Below are positions 8,603 through 17,067 of a stretch of 64,000 nucleotides of DNA, one piece after another. The DNA lies in the NCBI RefSeq assembly GCF_004343585.1, contig NZ_SLYW01000005.1, positions 62,001 through 126,000 on the forward strand. The letters run 5' to 3'. Every line of letters starts with the position of its first letter. Positions within the stretch are counted from its first letter, which is position 1. The notes beneath the pieces are model-generated. The model was not told the origin of the DNA. It did no database searches and was given only the letters and a program-made list of their open reading frames with translations. The position numbers and the translations under genes were made by a program. The DNA is from Neorhizobium sp. JUb45 (GTDB taxonomy: Bacteria; Pseudomonadota; Alphaproteobacteria; Rhizobiales; Rhizobiaceae).

Positions 8603-9057
8603 CAGCTTGAACCTTCCTTGAGAGCCTGCTTGATACCCCGCGTCACACGCGACTTCGCGCTTTTGCGCACCAGCCGCCAACCTGGGTAAAAGAAGGGTTG
8701 AGCCGTCGTGCCGGGATTTTTCGAGCCGGCGAACTTGCCCTTGTTGATGTGCGACGAGGTTCCAAATTCGATGAACCGGGCATAATAGGCATCACGCCCA
8801 CCGGCATAGATCGTGATCCGCAGTCCGGACGCTTTCGAAGCCTTGGAAGCAATGGCGATTGCACCTTTCGGAGCATCACCCCACGTCCAAGAAATGCTCA
8901 TCTGTAAATCGCCAGTCTCGACTGGCGCCAAACGTTTCATCGACGCGACCGCCTGGTCGGCACTATGCGCCATCGCCTCGCGAACGCGCTTGATCACAGC
9001 ATCCGGAATGGTCCGCTTAAGCTTCTGCTCAAGCCGCTGCAGGCCGATAATTGTCAC
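8602..9057 (-). CDS. HK97 gp10-like tail completion / neck protein
   Basis: 151 aa. It has the HK97-gp10 family layout: an N-terminal helix (GLQRLEQKLKRTIPDAVIKRVREAM), the segment APVETGDLQMSISW (residues 44-57, the family's P-V-x-TG-x-L motif), and YYARFIEFGTSSH (about 90-102, the conserved Y-x-x-x-x-E-F/Y-G-T). These proteins complete the head-tail neck. It is followed by tail genes and preceded by a DUF3168-type protein, the standard order. Confidence 0.85.
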   Translation of the reverse strand: MTIIGLQRLEQKLKRTIPDAVIKRVREAMAHSADQAVASMKRLAPVETGDLQMSISWTWGDAPKGAIAIASKASKASGLRITIYAGGRDAYYARFIEFGTSSHINKGKFAGSKNPGTTAQPFFYPGWRLVRKSAKSRVTRGIKQALKEGSS

Positions 9058-9060
9058 GGA

Positions 9061-9471
9061 TCATTCCTCGATCGAAGCTGTCACCTGCACGACGCCATGA
9101 GCGGTCAGGTTATCAGCCTCCATAAACACCCGCGCCATCTCGACACGAACGCCGAAAACGCCGCGCTCGGCGGCAAACTCCTCATCATCGACAAGGTCGC
9201 GAACGGCAGTCACAACAGCGTCGACCAATTTCTTACAGGGCCATATCCGCCCGCGATCCCGCGCCCAGCAATCAATCTGAACTGTTTCCTCGCGAGCAGA
9301 GATGCAGTCCGCATCCGCCAACCGGAAATCAGAAGGTCCAAAGCTGATGTAGGGAAAAGCAGCGTTCGCCGGCACACCGTCGAAAACGCGGTTCTCAGCG
9401 ACGGCGTGAACCGCGTCACTGTCCATCAGAAGTGCCAGCAGGACATCCTGAAAATTCACGGAAGCACTCAT
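9061..9471 (-). CDS. Tail terminator/completion protein (DUF3168 family)
   Basis: 136 aa. The N-terminal pattern LLALLMDSDAVHAVAENRVFDGVPANAAFPYISFG and the segment QIDCWARDRG are characteristic of DUF3168 proteins, which cap the tail tube at the neck. It overlaps the preceding adaptor gene by 4 bp and sits between adaptor and gp10-like genes, as in HK97-like phages. Confidence 0.85.
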   Translation of the reverse strand: MSASVNFQDVLLALLMDSDAVHAVAENRVFDGVPANAAFPYISFGPSDFRLADADCISAREETVQIDCWARDRGRIWPCKKLVDAVVTAVRDLVDDEEFAAERGVFGVRVEMARVFMEADNLTAHGVVQVTASIEE

Positions 9472-9815
9472 ACCGCCACGCCGCTTTCAACCGTGAATTC
9501 AAGATATCCGCGATCATCGGTCGGAACAGGACCGGATCTAATATTGTAAACGATCCCGGTACGGACATCCCGCATCCGCCAATTGGTATCGATCAGCCTC
9601 GTCTTGCTGCTTCGACGAACAGTGACAACGACCGGCTGCCGGCCATCAAGACGCGCTGCGAGAACGGCCTCGCCGCCACGCAGGTAGCGGAAGTTAGCCG
9701 CGACCTTGGTCGCAACGTCATCTTGCGCCCAGCCTGTCTCTGTCCCGCCGTGACCATCTGGCACAGAAACAGAGGCGTCGAAAGCGACACGCTGATCAAG
9801 ATCACCCGCCTGCAT
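9468..9815 (-). CDS. Phage head closure / head-tail adaptor protein (gp16-like)
   Basis: 115 aa. MQAGDLDQRVAFDAS with a following GHGGTETGW and an RYLRGGEAVLAARLDGRQPVVVTVR block is the usual pattern of the phage head-tail joining family (SPP1 gp16 / HK97 gp7 type), which plugs the portal vestibule. It lies in the expected place after the connector gene and overlaps the DUF3168 gene. Confidence 0.85.
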   Translation of the reverse strand: MQAGDLDQRVAFDASVSVPDGHGGTETGWAQDDVATKVAANFRYLRGGEAVLAARLDGRQPVVVTVRRSSKTRLIDTNWRMRDVRTGIVYNIRSGPVPTDDRGYLEFTVESGVAV

Positions 9816-9818
9816 TGG

Positions 9819-10115
9819 TCACACCCGCAGCCAACGATACGGATTGATCAACATTTGCGCTGCCTTTGGCACACCCTCACCGCCACTGCGGTTCTCGAAC
9901 AGGTCACTGACAATCATCATTGCCGCAACCTTGAATGCACTCGCGGCCTCGGTCGGCACCAAGGCAATATTGCAATACTGGAGCGCCGTCTTCTCGGCAG
10001 CATCCATGTAAGCCTGAATGGTGACGTCGTCATCGCTGCCGTCGACGCGCAGGTGAGCCTTCACCTCTTCCAACGTGTAGAGCGGGCCGAGTTGTGTGAT
10101 GACGACGTTTGCCAT
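9819..10115 (-). CDS. Head-tail connector protein (gp6-like)
   Basis: 98 aa from ATG 10115 (MANVVITQLGPLYTLEEVKAHLRVD). The motif LEEVKAHLRVDGSDDDVTIQAYMDAAEKTALQYC is the hallmark of HK97 gp6/SPP1 gp15-type connectors that ring the portal. The start is supported by the conserved N-terminal helix and by the stop of the preceding gene a few bases upstream. Confidence 0.85.
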   Translation of the reverse strand: MANVVITQLGPLYTLEEVKAHLRVDGSDDDVTIQAYMDAAEKTALQYCNIALVPTEAASAFKVAAMMIVSDLFENRSGGEGVPKAAQMLINPYRWLRV

Positions 10116-10119
10116 TTGG

Positions 10120-10374
10120 TCAGTCCTTTTTGTTGCCGAGATTGCGCTCGACAGCTTCCTGACCACTGATGGTCGGGTCGTTGAAGTCGATCCGGTTCTG
10201 ATCGACGCTGGTTTTCTCGCGGGGATTGTCATCCACGGCAGGATGGCCAGTATCAATCTCGCCGCTCGTCTGGACAGGAGCGCCAGACGGGTCGAAGGTT
10301 TCAGCCGGCGGGATATTCGCCGGATCTGCATTCGGGTCGGTCGTTACGACCGTCTTTCCCTGTTTCGCCACCAT
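10120..10374 (-). CDS. Small disordered phage protein between capsid and connector
   Basis: 84 aa, rich in D, P, N and T, predicted unstructured except for a short C-terminal helix (ISGQEAVERNLGNKKD). No recognised family. Small proteins in this position are often head decoration or hinge factors, but nothing in the sequence proves this. Confidence 0.5.
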   Translation of the reverse strand: MVAKQGKTVVTTDPNADPANIPPAETFDPSGAPVQTSGEIDTGHPAVDDNPREKTSVDQNRIDFNDPTISGQEAVERNLGNKKD

Positions 10375-10440
10375 AGGTGCGTTCTCCAGTTGGAAGGTTG
10401 ACGCAGGCGGCTGACCGCCTGCCTCTATGCCAAGCGTCGC

Positions 10441-11721
10441 TTACGGAGCCGGAGCTGCCGCGACCTTCAGAGCGCGCATCGGCTCCGGATTGTAGACGCC
10501 GCCACCAACGCGCTTTGTCGTGTAGAAATGCACGAACGGCTTGTTGGTGAAGGGGTCACGCAGCACGCGGATGCCGACGCGATCGATGACCTGATACGTC
10601 GCTTCCATATCGCCGTAGAGGGCAGCGATATTGTTGGCAGCCACCGACGGCATGTCCGGAATTTCGACGATCGACTCGCCGCCGAGAGTTGCCGGCTGAC
10701 CAGCCGAGAACGAAGGCTGCCAGAGGTAATTGCCCTGACCGTCCTTCAGCTTGCGCATTGAGGCCTGCGCAAGACGACCGGTGTAAAGCTTCGCGTTCTG
10801 GCGGTACTCTGCCGGCAGCGAGTAAAACAGGTCGATGAAGCCATCTGCCGTGAACAGGGCAGCATTGCCGCTGTTTACAACCTCGATCGGCCCCCAGGGA
10901 TGGCGGGTGGCATGCGCACCGCCGGTAACGTAGCCAAGAATACCGTGAGGCTTGTTGACGCCGTCGCCGGAAAGGAAGGCGATGCCCTCCTGACGCGCGA
11001 ACTCGGTATCGACTTCGGTTGCCAGCCATTCTTCCAGATCGATGGCCGCATCATCGAGCATCTGCTGCGAGATCGCCGGGTTTGCGTAAATTTCGCCAAG
11101 CGGGAAGTCGAGCGATCCGATCTGCGGCGTCGAGGTGGCAGGACGCGCTGCGGTTTCACCGACCCAGCCAGAGCCGACAGCGCGATCCGTGAACAGCTTC
11201 TTGAAGCCCGCCGTGGTGATCGAGATCACGCGGGCGTTTGCACGGATCGGAGAAACGCGCTTCAGCTTCCCGGTGATCGTGCGGTCCCATTCCACTGGCG
11301 CCAGATAACCGCCGTCTTCTGCCGTGCCCTTGGTCATTGCCGCCTGGACATCGCCCTTGCGCATGTGCGCCTTGAACGCCGTCGCATATTCGGGATCGCC
11401 CGGAATATCGCCGATGACGCCGGCACCGATCTTCGCAGCGGCAACCTTGGCGTTGATCTCGTCCAGCGCCTTCTGGAAATTGGTCTGCAGGTCGCCGACC
11501 GCCGTATTGATGCGATCGACCTTTTCATTGACGACGACGTCGTCTGTCTTCGACTTCAGCTTTTCGTCGTTTGTCTTTTTGAAGTCCTCGAACGCAGCCT
11601 GCAGCTCAACGAGCATTCCGGCAGGATCTGTGGCCTTGGCCTTCGGCATGGCGTGAACGGCACGCGGTACAGAGACGAGCGCCGTCGAGGCTGCGATTGC
11701 AGCCAGAGCAATATGCTTCAT
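10441..11721 (-). CDS. Major capsid protein (HK97 fold)
   Basis: 426 aa. Residues 30-105 form a coiled-coil delta/scaffolding domain (AFEDFKKTNDEKLKSK), then comes the mature shell protein, with a family-typical stretch GTAEDGGYLAPVEWDRTITGKL (about 135-156), the E-loop and axial regions, and a C-terminal VGGGVYNPEPMRALK. The head protease encoded next door probably removes the N-terminal domain. Unusually, the first 25 residues (MKHIALAAIAASTALVSVPRAVHA) look like a signal peptide ahead of the delta domain. Confidence 0.92.
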   Translation of the reverse strand: MKHIALAAIAASTALVSVPRAVHAMPKAKATDPAGMLVELQAAFEDFKKTNDEKLKSKTDDVVVNEKVDRINTAVGDLQTNFQKALDEINAKVAAAKIGAGVIGDIPGDPEYATAFKAHMRKGDVQAAMTKGTAEDGGYLAPVEWDRTITGKLKRVSPIRANARVISITTAGFKKLFTDRAVGSGWVGETAARPATSTPQIGSLDFPLGEIYANPAISQQMLDDAAIDLEEWLATEVDTEFARQEGIAFLSGDGVNKPHGILGYVTGGAHATRHPWGPIEVVNSGNAALFTADGFIDLFYSLPAEYRQNAKLYTGRLAQASMRKLKDGQGNYLWQPSFSAGQPATLGGESIVEIPDMPSVAANNIAALYGDMEATYQVIDRVGIRVLRDPFTNKPFVHFYTTKRVGGGVYNPEPMRALKVAAAPAP

Positions 11722-11730
11722 GGGGATCTC

Positions 11731-12678
11731 CTAGGATCGAAGCGTGGAAATAAGTCCAGACAATCCGGACCAGTCGTCGCCAGCGCCCGGCGTGGCTTCA
11801 GAGGCAGCGCCTGGCGTGCCCTTGATCTTGTTGAGGCGGGCTCGCGCATCCGAGCGCGACAAACCGGCCTGGACGAGCGAAAGCTCGGTCGCCCGAATTT
11901 CGTTGACGCTCTGATCGCGCGCCTTTGCATCTTCGTCGACGGTCATAGCGTCCGACGACAGCATCGCATCGGCGAATCCGCGCTCAATCGCCTGAGAGCC
12001 GGACATAAACGTCTCGGCATCCATCCATTTGGCGATCTCCTTACCGTCGCGACCGGAGCGCGAGGCGTAGAGATCGACCATCGCCTGATCAAACGGCTCC
12101 AGCCATTCGGCCGTCTCGCGCATGTCATGGCGGTTACCCACGGCCATGACCCAGCAATTGTGGATCATCAGGAATGACGCAGCACCGATCTCGATGTTGT
12201 CGCCAGCCATGGCGATGATCGAGGCGGCAGACGCGGCCATGCCCATGACTTTTACCGTGATAGGCTGCGGATGCTCGCGGAGGATATTGTAGATCGCAAT
12301 ACCCTCGAACATGTCACCGCCCGGACTGTTGATCTGGACTTCAATTGGTTTGGGGCCGATCGCGCGGAGCTGCGCGGCAACCTTTTTTGCAGTAATGCCG
12401 CCGCCAGACCAATAATCCTCGCCGATCACCTCGAACATGGTGATGACGTTGTCGCCAGCCTCCAAGGCGCGAATGCCCGCGACATCATCAGCCCAGCGGT
12501 CAAAAACCGCCGGTTTTGTCAATGCTGACACGTCACGGTTCGCCGGAACAGGCAACGCACCAGGACGCGCCTTCGCAAATGGCCGTGAAACGGCGCCGCG
12601 TGGCGGCTTCACGACCGAACTTCCGATAATTGCCGCCGATGGCTTCGGCTTGCTTGGAGCGGAAGGCTTATTCGTCAT
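11731..12678 (-). CDS. Phage head maturation protease, ClpP-like (S14/S49 type)
   Basis: About 315 aa from ATG 12678, which has AAGG 8 bases upstream; ATG 12684 and GTG 12687 are alternatives. The core has INSPGGDMFEGIAIYN (oxyanion region), MGMAASAASIIAMAG with the catalytic serine (about residue 150) and SFLMIHN with the catalytic histidine (about 173), as in ClpP-type prohead proteases. It matures the capsid by removing its delta domain. The gene begins inside the 3' end of the portal gene, and the capsid gene follows 10 bp downstream. A C-terminal 60-residue tail could have a scaffolding role. Confidence 0.92.
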   Translation of the reverse strand: MTNKPSAPSKPKPSAAIIGSSVVKPPRGAVSRPFAKARPGALPVPANRDVSALTKPAVFDRWADDVAGIRALEAGDNVITMFEVIGEDYWSGGGITAKKVAAQLRAIGPKPIEVQINSPGGDMFEGIAIYNILREHPQPITVKVMGMAASAASIIAMAGDNIEIGAASFLMIHNCWVMAVGNRHDMRETAEWLEPFDQAMVDLYASRSGRDGKEIAKWMDAETFMSGSQAIERGFADAMLSSDAMTVDEDAKARDQSVNEIRATELSLVQAGLSRSDARARLNKIKGTPGAASEATPGAGDDWSGLSGLISTLRS

Positions 12679-13993
12679 CGTCATCACCTTGCTTTTTCGC
12701 TGGCTTTGGCGCCGGCTCGCTCGGAGGGTCGGCAGGTTCGCTGGATACCGGTGCGCGGCCGGCCATCATCGTGTGCGGAGGTGCTTCACGCTGCGGCAGA
12801 TCCATTGCATTACGGACTTCGTCGACATGCATCCATGGAGCATGCCCGCCAGATCCGAGAGCCTTGGACAGGAAGTCAGCCTGATCTTTGAGGGATCCGC
12901 GCAGGAGTGCCGCCGGGTTGAACTTGGCCTCGTATGTTTCCGCCTCTTCGTCGTCGAGGAGGCAACGCTCGATTGCCTGCTGCCACGCTTCGAACCACGG
13001 GTTCAGGGCATAGGCGACGAAGAATTGTCCCAACGCCTCGATGCCTGAACCCCAGCTGGTTTCATCCACCATCAAGAGTGGACGAGGTACGCCAGAGATG
13101 CGTGCAATCTCCTCAACCTGCAGCTTGCGAAGCTCCGCCATCTGGGAGTCGCGGGCGGTCTGAGAAAAGGTCTTCCAGTCCATCCCCTCTTCGAGGATCA
13201 GGCTTTTGCCTGCGTTTTCCGCACCCTCTTTTTCTGCGAGGCTGGCCTTAAGCCGGTCATACGCCTCGTCAGAGAGTTTCCCCTTGTGAGAAAGCGCTCC
13301 ACCGACGAAATTTCCATTCTGGAACATCCGGCCCGAAGCCAGTTCCGCAGTCAGCGCCAAGCCGATCGCTTGCTTCGCTTGCTCAACAAGCGAAAAGCCG
13401 TGAATCCCATCCAGAGAAACACCGCGAAGATGGAAGATATCCGAGGGCGCATAGGTGATCTGCGCCCCTTTCGACGGCTGGTAGACATATTGCATCCGCC
13501 AGTCGTCAGTCAGTTTCGTCGTCATCCGTCGCGGATCAAGCGGCACGAGCCGCACGGTGTCGTTTTTGCCGGTCCTAAGGTTACGAGAGCGAACAATCAG
13601 AGCGTAGGCATCTTTGTGGACCAACGCGCGAAGCTGCATGCAAGCGCGAAAATCGAACGCGCTCTGCCAGCTGTTCGGCCGGCGATGCAGCAACTTGAAC
13701 AGCGGATGGTCAGTTGCTTTCGTTTTGTCGCTGCTCTTGATCAGATGCAGCGGGAGCATGCCAATCGAATTCGAGATCAGGCTCGTCGCCCGAAACATCG
13801 CCGGATTGCGGAGCGCCGTCTCCGGATTGACGGTGAAGCCTGACGCCGACATCAGCCCGTCACGCAAGAAATCGATCAGTCTCGAGTCATAAAGCTCTGA
13901 GAACTGGACGCCCCCATTGCTATCCGCGCGTGGTGACGCCACCGCAATAGTCGCAGCCTCTGGACTGCGGCGGAACCTGTCAAAAATACCCAT
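12668..13993 (-). CDS. Phage portal protein (HK97 family)
   Basis: 441 aa, normal length for HK97-type portals. Conserved parts include the N-terminal VNPETALRNPAMFRATSLISNSIGMLPLHL (about 54-83), the stem/clip region, and the EEIARISGVPRPLLMVDE stretch (about 290-310) typical of the family. The C-terminus is proline-rich and ends in an acidic DDDDE tail. It forms the dodecameric DNA gate at the capsid vertex. It lies between terminase large subunit and protease, with a 20-bp overlap with the latter. Confidence 0.93.
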   Translation of the reverse strand: MGIFDRFRRSPEAATIAVASPRADSNGGVQFSELYDSRLIDFLRDGLMSASGFTVNPETALRNPAMFRATSLISNSIGMLPLHLIKSSDKTKATDHPLFKLLHRRPNSWQSAFDFRACMQLRALVHKDAYALIVRSRNLRTGKNDTVRLVPLDPRRMTTKLTDDWRMQYVYQPSKGAQITYAPSDIFHLRGVSLDGIHGFSLVEQAKQAIGLALTAELASGRMFQNGNFVGGALSHKGKLSDEAYDRLKASLAEKEGAENAGKSLILEEGMDWKTFSQTARDSQMAELRKLQVEEIARISGVPRPLLMVDETSWGSGIEALGQFFVAYALNPWFEAWQQAIERCLLDDEEAETYEAKFNPAALLRGSLKDQADFLSKALGSGGHAPWMHVDEVRNAMDLPQREAPPHTMMAGRAPVSSEPADPPSEPAPKPAKKQGDDDDE

Positions 13994-13997
13994 CCGC

Positions 13998-15701
13998 TCA
14001 GACCATCCTTATGCCGCGCGTCTCGTAGACAGACCGCCCGACCGCTTCCGGGTTCAGGAACATCAACATGGCGGCGTTGAAGAGAGCCATCAGAGGGTCA
14101 ATCTTCGAAGCGCCAGCAGCCTGTTTGGTGACGAGGTAATTCGAGCCGCGAAGCTCAGTTTTTGCGTTGCCCACCGCCCAAGCCATGAGCGGCTGACCGC
14201 AATGGACCATTGTTCGGTCTTTCAGTTTACGAGGCAGCGTCGTGATCGCCGATTGCAGTTTCCACCCCTGTCCAACGGCGAGTGTCAGATCACCCTCGAT
14301 GCCACGCTCTGCCAGAACATCCAGCAGCGTGGCGATGCCGTAAGCATCAAGGCCTATTCCGGCGCGCTCCGGGAGAAGACCCGAAACATGAAGGCGCTCG
14401 CAGATATCCGCGATTTCTTTTACGTCGTCGTCGACTTCCTTGCAGACGACAAGATCACCTTCTTGCTCGAACTGGCGAAGCCTCGGCGCGATCTCCTGGC
14501 GACGCTCGAACACATCTTCATGTGCCCATGCCCGCCCCCAATGCAGCCAATTGCGCGTCTCTTTGTGCCGCCCAATGACTGCAATCGCCATCAAGTCATC
14601 AAGGCCACCACCATCCACACCGACGACAGCAACGTCGCACTCGGCAAGCAACCGGTCCAAGGTCATACCCTTGGCCGCCGCGGCGAGCCAGTAATCGGCG
14701 CCGGCCCAACGATCAGCATGCAGCCCGAGACCGATCTCAACGTTGAAGTGCTGCGAAGCGATCAAGGCAAGCTTTTCAGGCCCCTCGCGCATTGCTGTGG
14801 CTATCTCACCAGCCAGATAGTCTTCATCAACCGACCGATTGAGGTTCGGGTTAACCCTCCCCCACATTTCGGGGCGCATCCAGCCGCCATCAACTGCATC
14901 TTCTGGCGGCAGTTCGTAGAGGACAGCCAGCATCGGGAATGCAAAAAGGCCATCTCGAACATCCCTCGCCTTCTTCAGCTCAGACTTGAATACGCCGGTC
15001 GGTGGCGTTTTCGACTGTGTCGTAATCTGGACGAGAAACCCGTCCGTGCGCGCCGCCAGAGAACCGCGTATTTCGACGAAGATGTCGGCAGCTTTCGCCA
15101 TGGTGGCGAACACATGCGTCTCATCGATCAGGATGTATGTCGCCTTGGAGCCGGTGATGACGTCCGCAGCGGCGGCTTTGACGATGATCACCGCAAGCGT
15201 GTTGAGGTGGGTAATCATCTTCAGGTGGTCCTGAATGTGAAACAGCTTCGAAAGCTCCTCATCCAGCCTGACAATACCCGCAGCCTGCTTGAAAGATATC
15301 CCCGCAATCGTCTTCGTCGGCGCAATCAGCAACAGTTCCGCTTCTGGGCGCTCGTTCAAGATCGCGGCGGTGACCATGATCGCAGCCGCGATCGAGGACT
15401 TTCCGTTCTTTTTCGGCACCAGCAGGAAGAACTCACGCAGCATGCGCCGCTTAGTTTCAGGATCGTAGCTCCCGAAGATGACCCTGACGATCTCGAAAAC
15501 CCACTCATCGCAGGCTTCACCATACGTCGGGTTTCCGATCACATCCGGCACCCGAAGCCGCTTGAAGATGCGCAGCGCCTTCTCGGCTATGGCATCGTAG
15601 AGCGGAAGCGCCGGCACCATGCTTTGGCGAAGCCGGATTCGATCTTTCCAGTCTGGAACGGCGGTCGACCAGGTCGAAGCCGGCATCCAAGCCGTGTCCA
15701 T
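13998..15701 (-). CDS. terL: Terminase large subunit
   Basis: 567 aa. The ATPase domain has a Walker A-like segment LLVPKKNGKSSIAAA (about 152-166) and a Walker B region TYILIDETH (about 205-213), and the C-terminal nuclease domain contains DVAVVGVDGGGLDD (about 370-383). This is the HK97/lambda-like packaging motor that cuts and translocates DNA. It is preceded directly by the small subunit gene and followed 4 bp later by the portal gene. Confidence 0.93.
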   Translation of the reverse strand: MDTAWMPASTWSTAVPDWKDRIRLRQSMVPALPLYDAIAEKALRIFKRLRVPDVIGNPTYGEACDEWVFEIVRVIFGSYDPETKRRMLREFFLLVPKKNGKSSIAAAIMVTAAILNERPEAELLLIAPTKTIAGISFKQAAGIVRLDEELSKLFHIQDHLKMITHLNTLAVIIVKAAAADVITGSKATYILIDETHVFATMAKAADIFVEIRGSLAARTDGFLVQITTQSKTPPTGVFKSELKKARDVRDGLFAFPMLAVLYELPPEDAVDGGWMRPEMWGRVNPNLNRSVDEDYLAGEIATAMREGPEKLALIASQHFNVEIGLGLHADRWAGADYWLAAAAKGMTLDRLLAECDVAVVGVDGGGLDDLMAIAVIGRHKETRNWLHWGRAWAHEDVFERRQEIAPRLRQFEQEGDLVVCKEVDDDVKEIADICERLHVSGLLPERAGIGLDAYGIATLLDVLAERGIEGDLTLAVGQGWKLQSAITTLPRKLKDRTMVHCGQPLMAWAVGNAKTELRGSNYLVTKQAAGASKIDPLMALFNAAMLMFLNPEAVGRSVYETRGIRMV

Positions 15702-16192
15702 CAGTTTGGCTTTCCTACTCCTGGAAGCAGATCGCTGCCCCAGTGGCTATCGGCACCGGCAGTCTTCGCCGCCGCCTTGGCAACTTCCTTTTTCCCCTGC
15801 GGCGCGGTCTCTTCCTTCTGCCGACCCGCCTTTTCCTGCGCATCGCGCAAGCGGCGATCCATTCCCATGCGGTCGTTGGCGTCGAGCATCTTGCCCAGCT
15901 CCTTGAGGGCAGTGACGTTCCCGGCGTTGACTTGCTCCATGGCAACCTCAAACCGGCGAGCATCCAGACGGTCACGCATTGCATCCCGCTCCTTCAACTC
16001 GGCTCTAAAATACCGCTTCAGCGTGGCCGAAGAGATGCCGATGCCATTTGCCATCCGCTCAATGCTCCAGCCCAACGCGAGCAAGAGCTTGATTTTGTTC
16101 CTGTCTTTTTCCGAAGGCTCATAGGGCGGGCGACCGCGCTTGCCTTTCCACTCCGGAATAGCGTGCCCGAAGAGGTCAAAATTCTCGTTCAT
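15701..16192 (-). CDS. terS: Terminase small subunit (DNA-binding)
   Basis: 163 aa. An N-terminal motif RGRPPYEPSEKDRNKIKLLLALGWSIERMANGIGISSATLKRYF contains a helix-turn-helix (about residues 36-60); a helical oligomerisation part and a basic tail follow. It recognises the packaging site and recruits TerL. Position immediately upstream of terL supports the call. Its recognition site is expected close by, probably in the 16193-16339 intergenic stretch. Confidence 0.8.
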   Translation of the reverse strand: MNENFDLFGHAIPEWKGKRGRPPYEPSEKDRNKIKLLLALGWSIERMANGIGISSATLKRYFRAELKERDAMRDRLDARRFEVAMEQVNAGNVTALKELGKMLDANDRMGMDRRLRDAQEKAGRQKEETAPQGKKEVAKAAAKTAGADSHWGSDLLPGVGKPN

Positions 16193-16339
16193 ACGAAAAA
16201 AATCTCTGCGTGAGGGGGACGCGGGTGCGGGGCCGCCGGCCCTTCTGAACTTTTGACCCGCCCCCCCCTAAGAGAGGGGAACCGATCCGGGCATCAGGGG
16301 TTGATGCGGCTCATCTACCGATCATCAAAGGATGCCTGC
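16193..16339. other. Intergenic region upstream of terminase, candidate packaging (cos) region
   Basis: 147 bp without a gene, between the start of terS and a small divergent gene. It contains a perfect 6-bp inverted repeat GGGCCG-C-CGGCCC (16230-16242), G-rich stretches and a run of C. In HK97-like phages with an adjacent HNH gene the cos site often lies next to terS. The assignment is inference from location and symmetry only. Confidence 0.3.
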
Positions 16340-16495
16340 ATGAACACCGACAAGAAAGCCCGTCGCGGCATGACCACCTACGTCGCAGTGATCTTCGTGA
16401 TCGGCCTCATCATTGCCGGCGCTTATGTATTCGTTCTCAAACCCGGCGAGACCGCTGACCAGCCTGCTGTTGAGGCAGTCAATCCGAACGGTTAA
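16340..16495 (+). CDS. Small single-pass membrane protein on opposite strand
   Basis: 51 aa from ATG 16340, preceded by AAAGGA at a good distance. It has a basic N-terminus (MNTDKKARRG), one transmembrane helix (TYVAVIFVIGLIIAGAYVFVL, about 11-31) and a short acidic tail. It is the only rightward gene inside the leftward late block and its stop lies directly against the HNH stop, so it is probably expressed independently, as a moron. Function unknown. Confidence 0.55.
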   Translation: MNTDKKARRGMTTYVAVIFVIGLIIAGAYVFVLKPGETADQPAVEAVNPNG

Positions 16496-16867
16496 TCACC
16501 AACCGGGCTGCGCACGTTCCTGCTTCTGTTTCTCGCCGTCGTGGTAAGCCTTGGTCACCGTCTGGAGATTGTTGATATCCCAGAACAGACGTGCGTCACC
16601 GCGATGCGGCTCCTTGTGGTCGATCACCGGGCTGTTTGGCTCGGGATGCTTGCCGGTGCAGATCACGCCAGTCTGCTGGCACGTCCAGTGATCACGCTTC
16701 AAGACCTCGATACGAAGTGCCTTCCATCTCTGACTGTGATACCACTTGCGCCAAGGGATCACCTTCTCGCGCTCATTCAACCTTGCCTTCTCATCACCAG
16801 GCGCACGACCAAGTCGTGACGGCATCGAGGTCAACCGAGGTGGAAGAGACTTGAGACGAGGAGGCAT
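16496..16867 (-). CDS. HNH endonuclease associated with terminase
   Basis: 123 aa. The HNH core has WKALRIEVLKRDHWTCQQTG, then SPVIDHKEPHRGD and FWDINNLQTVTKAYHD, giving the H-N-H metal-binding residues. HNH proteins next to terminase genes in HK97-like phages assist TerL in cos cleavage. It is the first gene of the structural operon, 12 bp after an intrinsic terminator. Confidence 0.85.
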   Translation of the reverse strand: MPPRLKSLPPRLTSMPSRLGRAPGDEKARLNEREKVIPWRKWYHSQRWKALRIEVLKRDHWTCQQTGVICTGKHPEPNSPVIDHKEPHRGDARLFWDINNLQTVTKAYHDGEKQKQERAQPGW

Positions 16868-16878
16868 ACTCTAAGAAC

Positions 16879-16903
16879 ACAAAAGGCGACCTCTCGGTCG
16901 CCT
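16879..16903 (-). terminator. Intrinsic terminator in the leader of the late operon
   Basis: Leftward reading gives an 8-bp stem AGGCGACC / GGTCGCCT with a 4-base loop followed by TTTTGTG. It lies only 12 bp before the HNH start codon and after the NusG-like gene. It would stop early transcription from entering the packaging and structural genes unless antitermination occurs. Confidence 0.65.
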
Positions 16904-17023
16904 ATCATCCTATGCAGCAGCACTTGCCCTGACTTCGCACCTCTCAAACGAGGCTGTCAGAGCCGGGGCCGGAGGAGAACATCAATCCCCTAAGGGAGCA
17001 TCAGACGCTCCGGTCATCCCGCA

Positions 17024-17048
17024 GGCAGTGGCGAGACTCGCCGCTGCC
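17024..17048 (-). other. Stem-loop directly downstream of the NusG-like gene
   Basis: GGCAGTGGCGAG and CTCGCCGCTGCC, separated by one base, pair at 11 of 12 positions. No T run follows in either direction, so it is not a standard terminator. It sits 20 bp after the stop of the NusG-like gene in the untranslated leader of the late operon. A role as an RNA processing or antitermination element is possible. Confidence 0.45.
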
Positions 17049-17067
17049 TTGTCCGACTCGATAAACC

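Noticed and set aside
13917..16124. A 735-codon rightward open frame across the portal-terminase region
   Set aside because: It is antisense to the portal, terL and terS genes, its translation has no domain, and long antisense frames are common in G+C-rich DNA.
17024..17048. Stem-loop after the NusG-like gene as a terminator
   Set aside because: No T run follows in either direction; it is kept only as an unassigned RNA structure.
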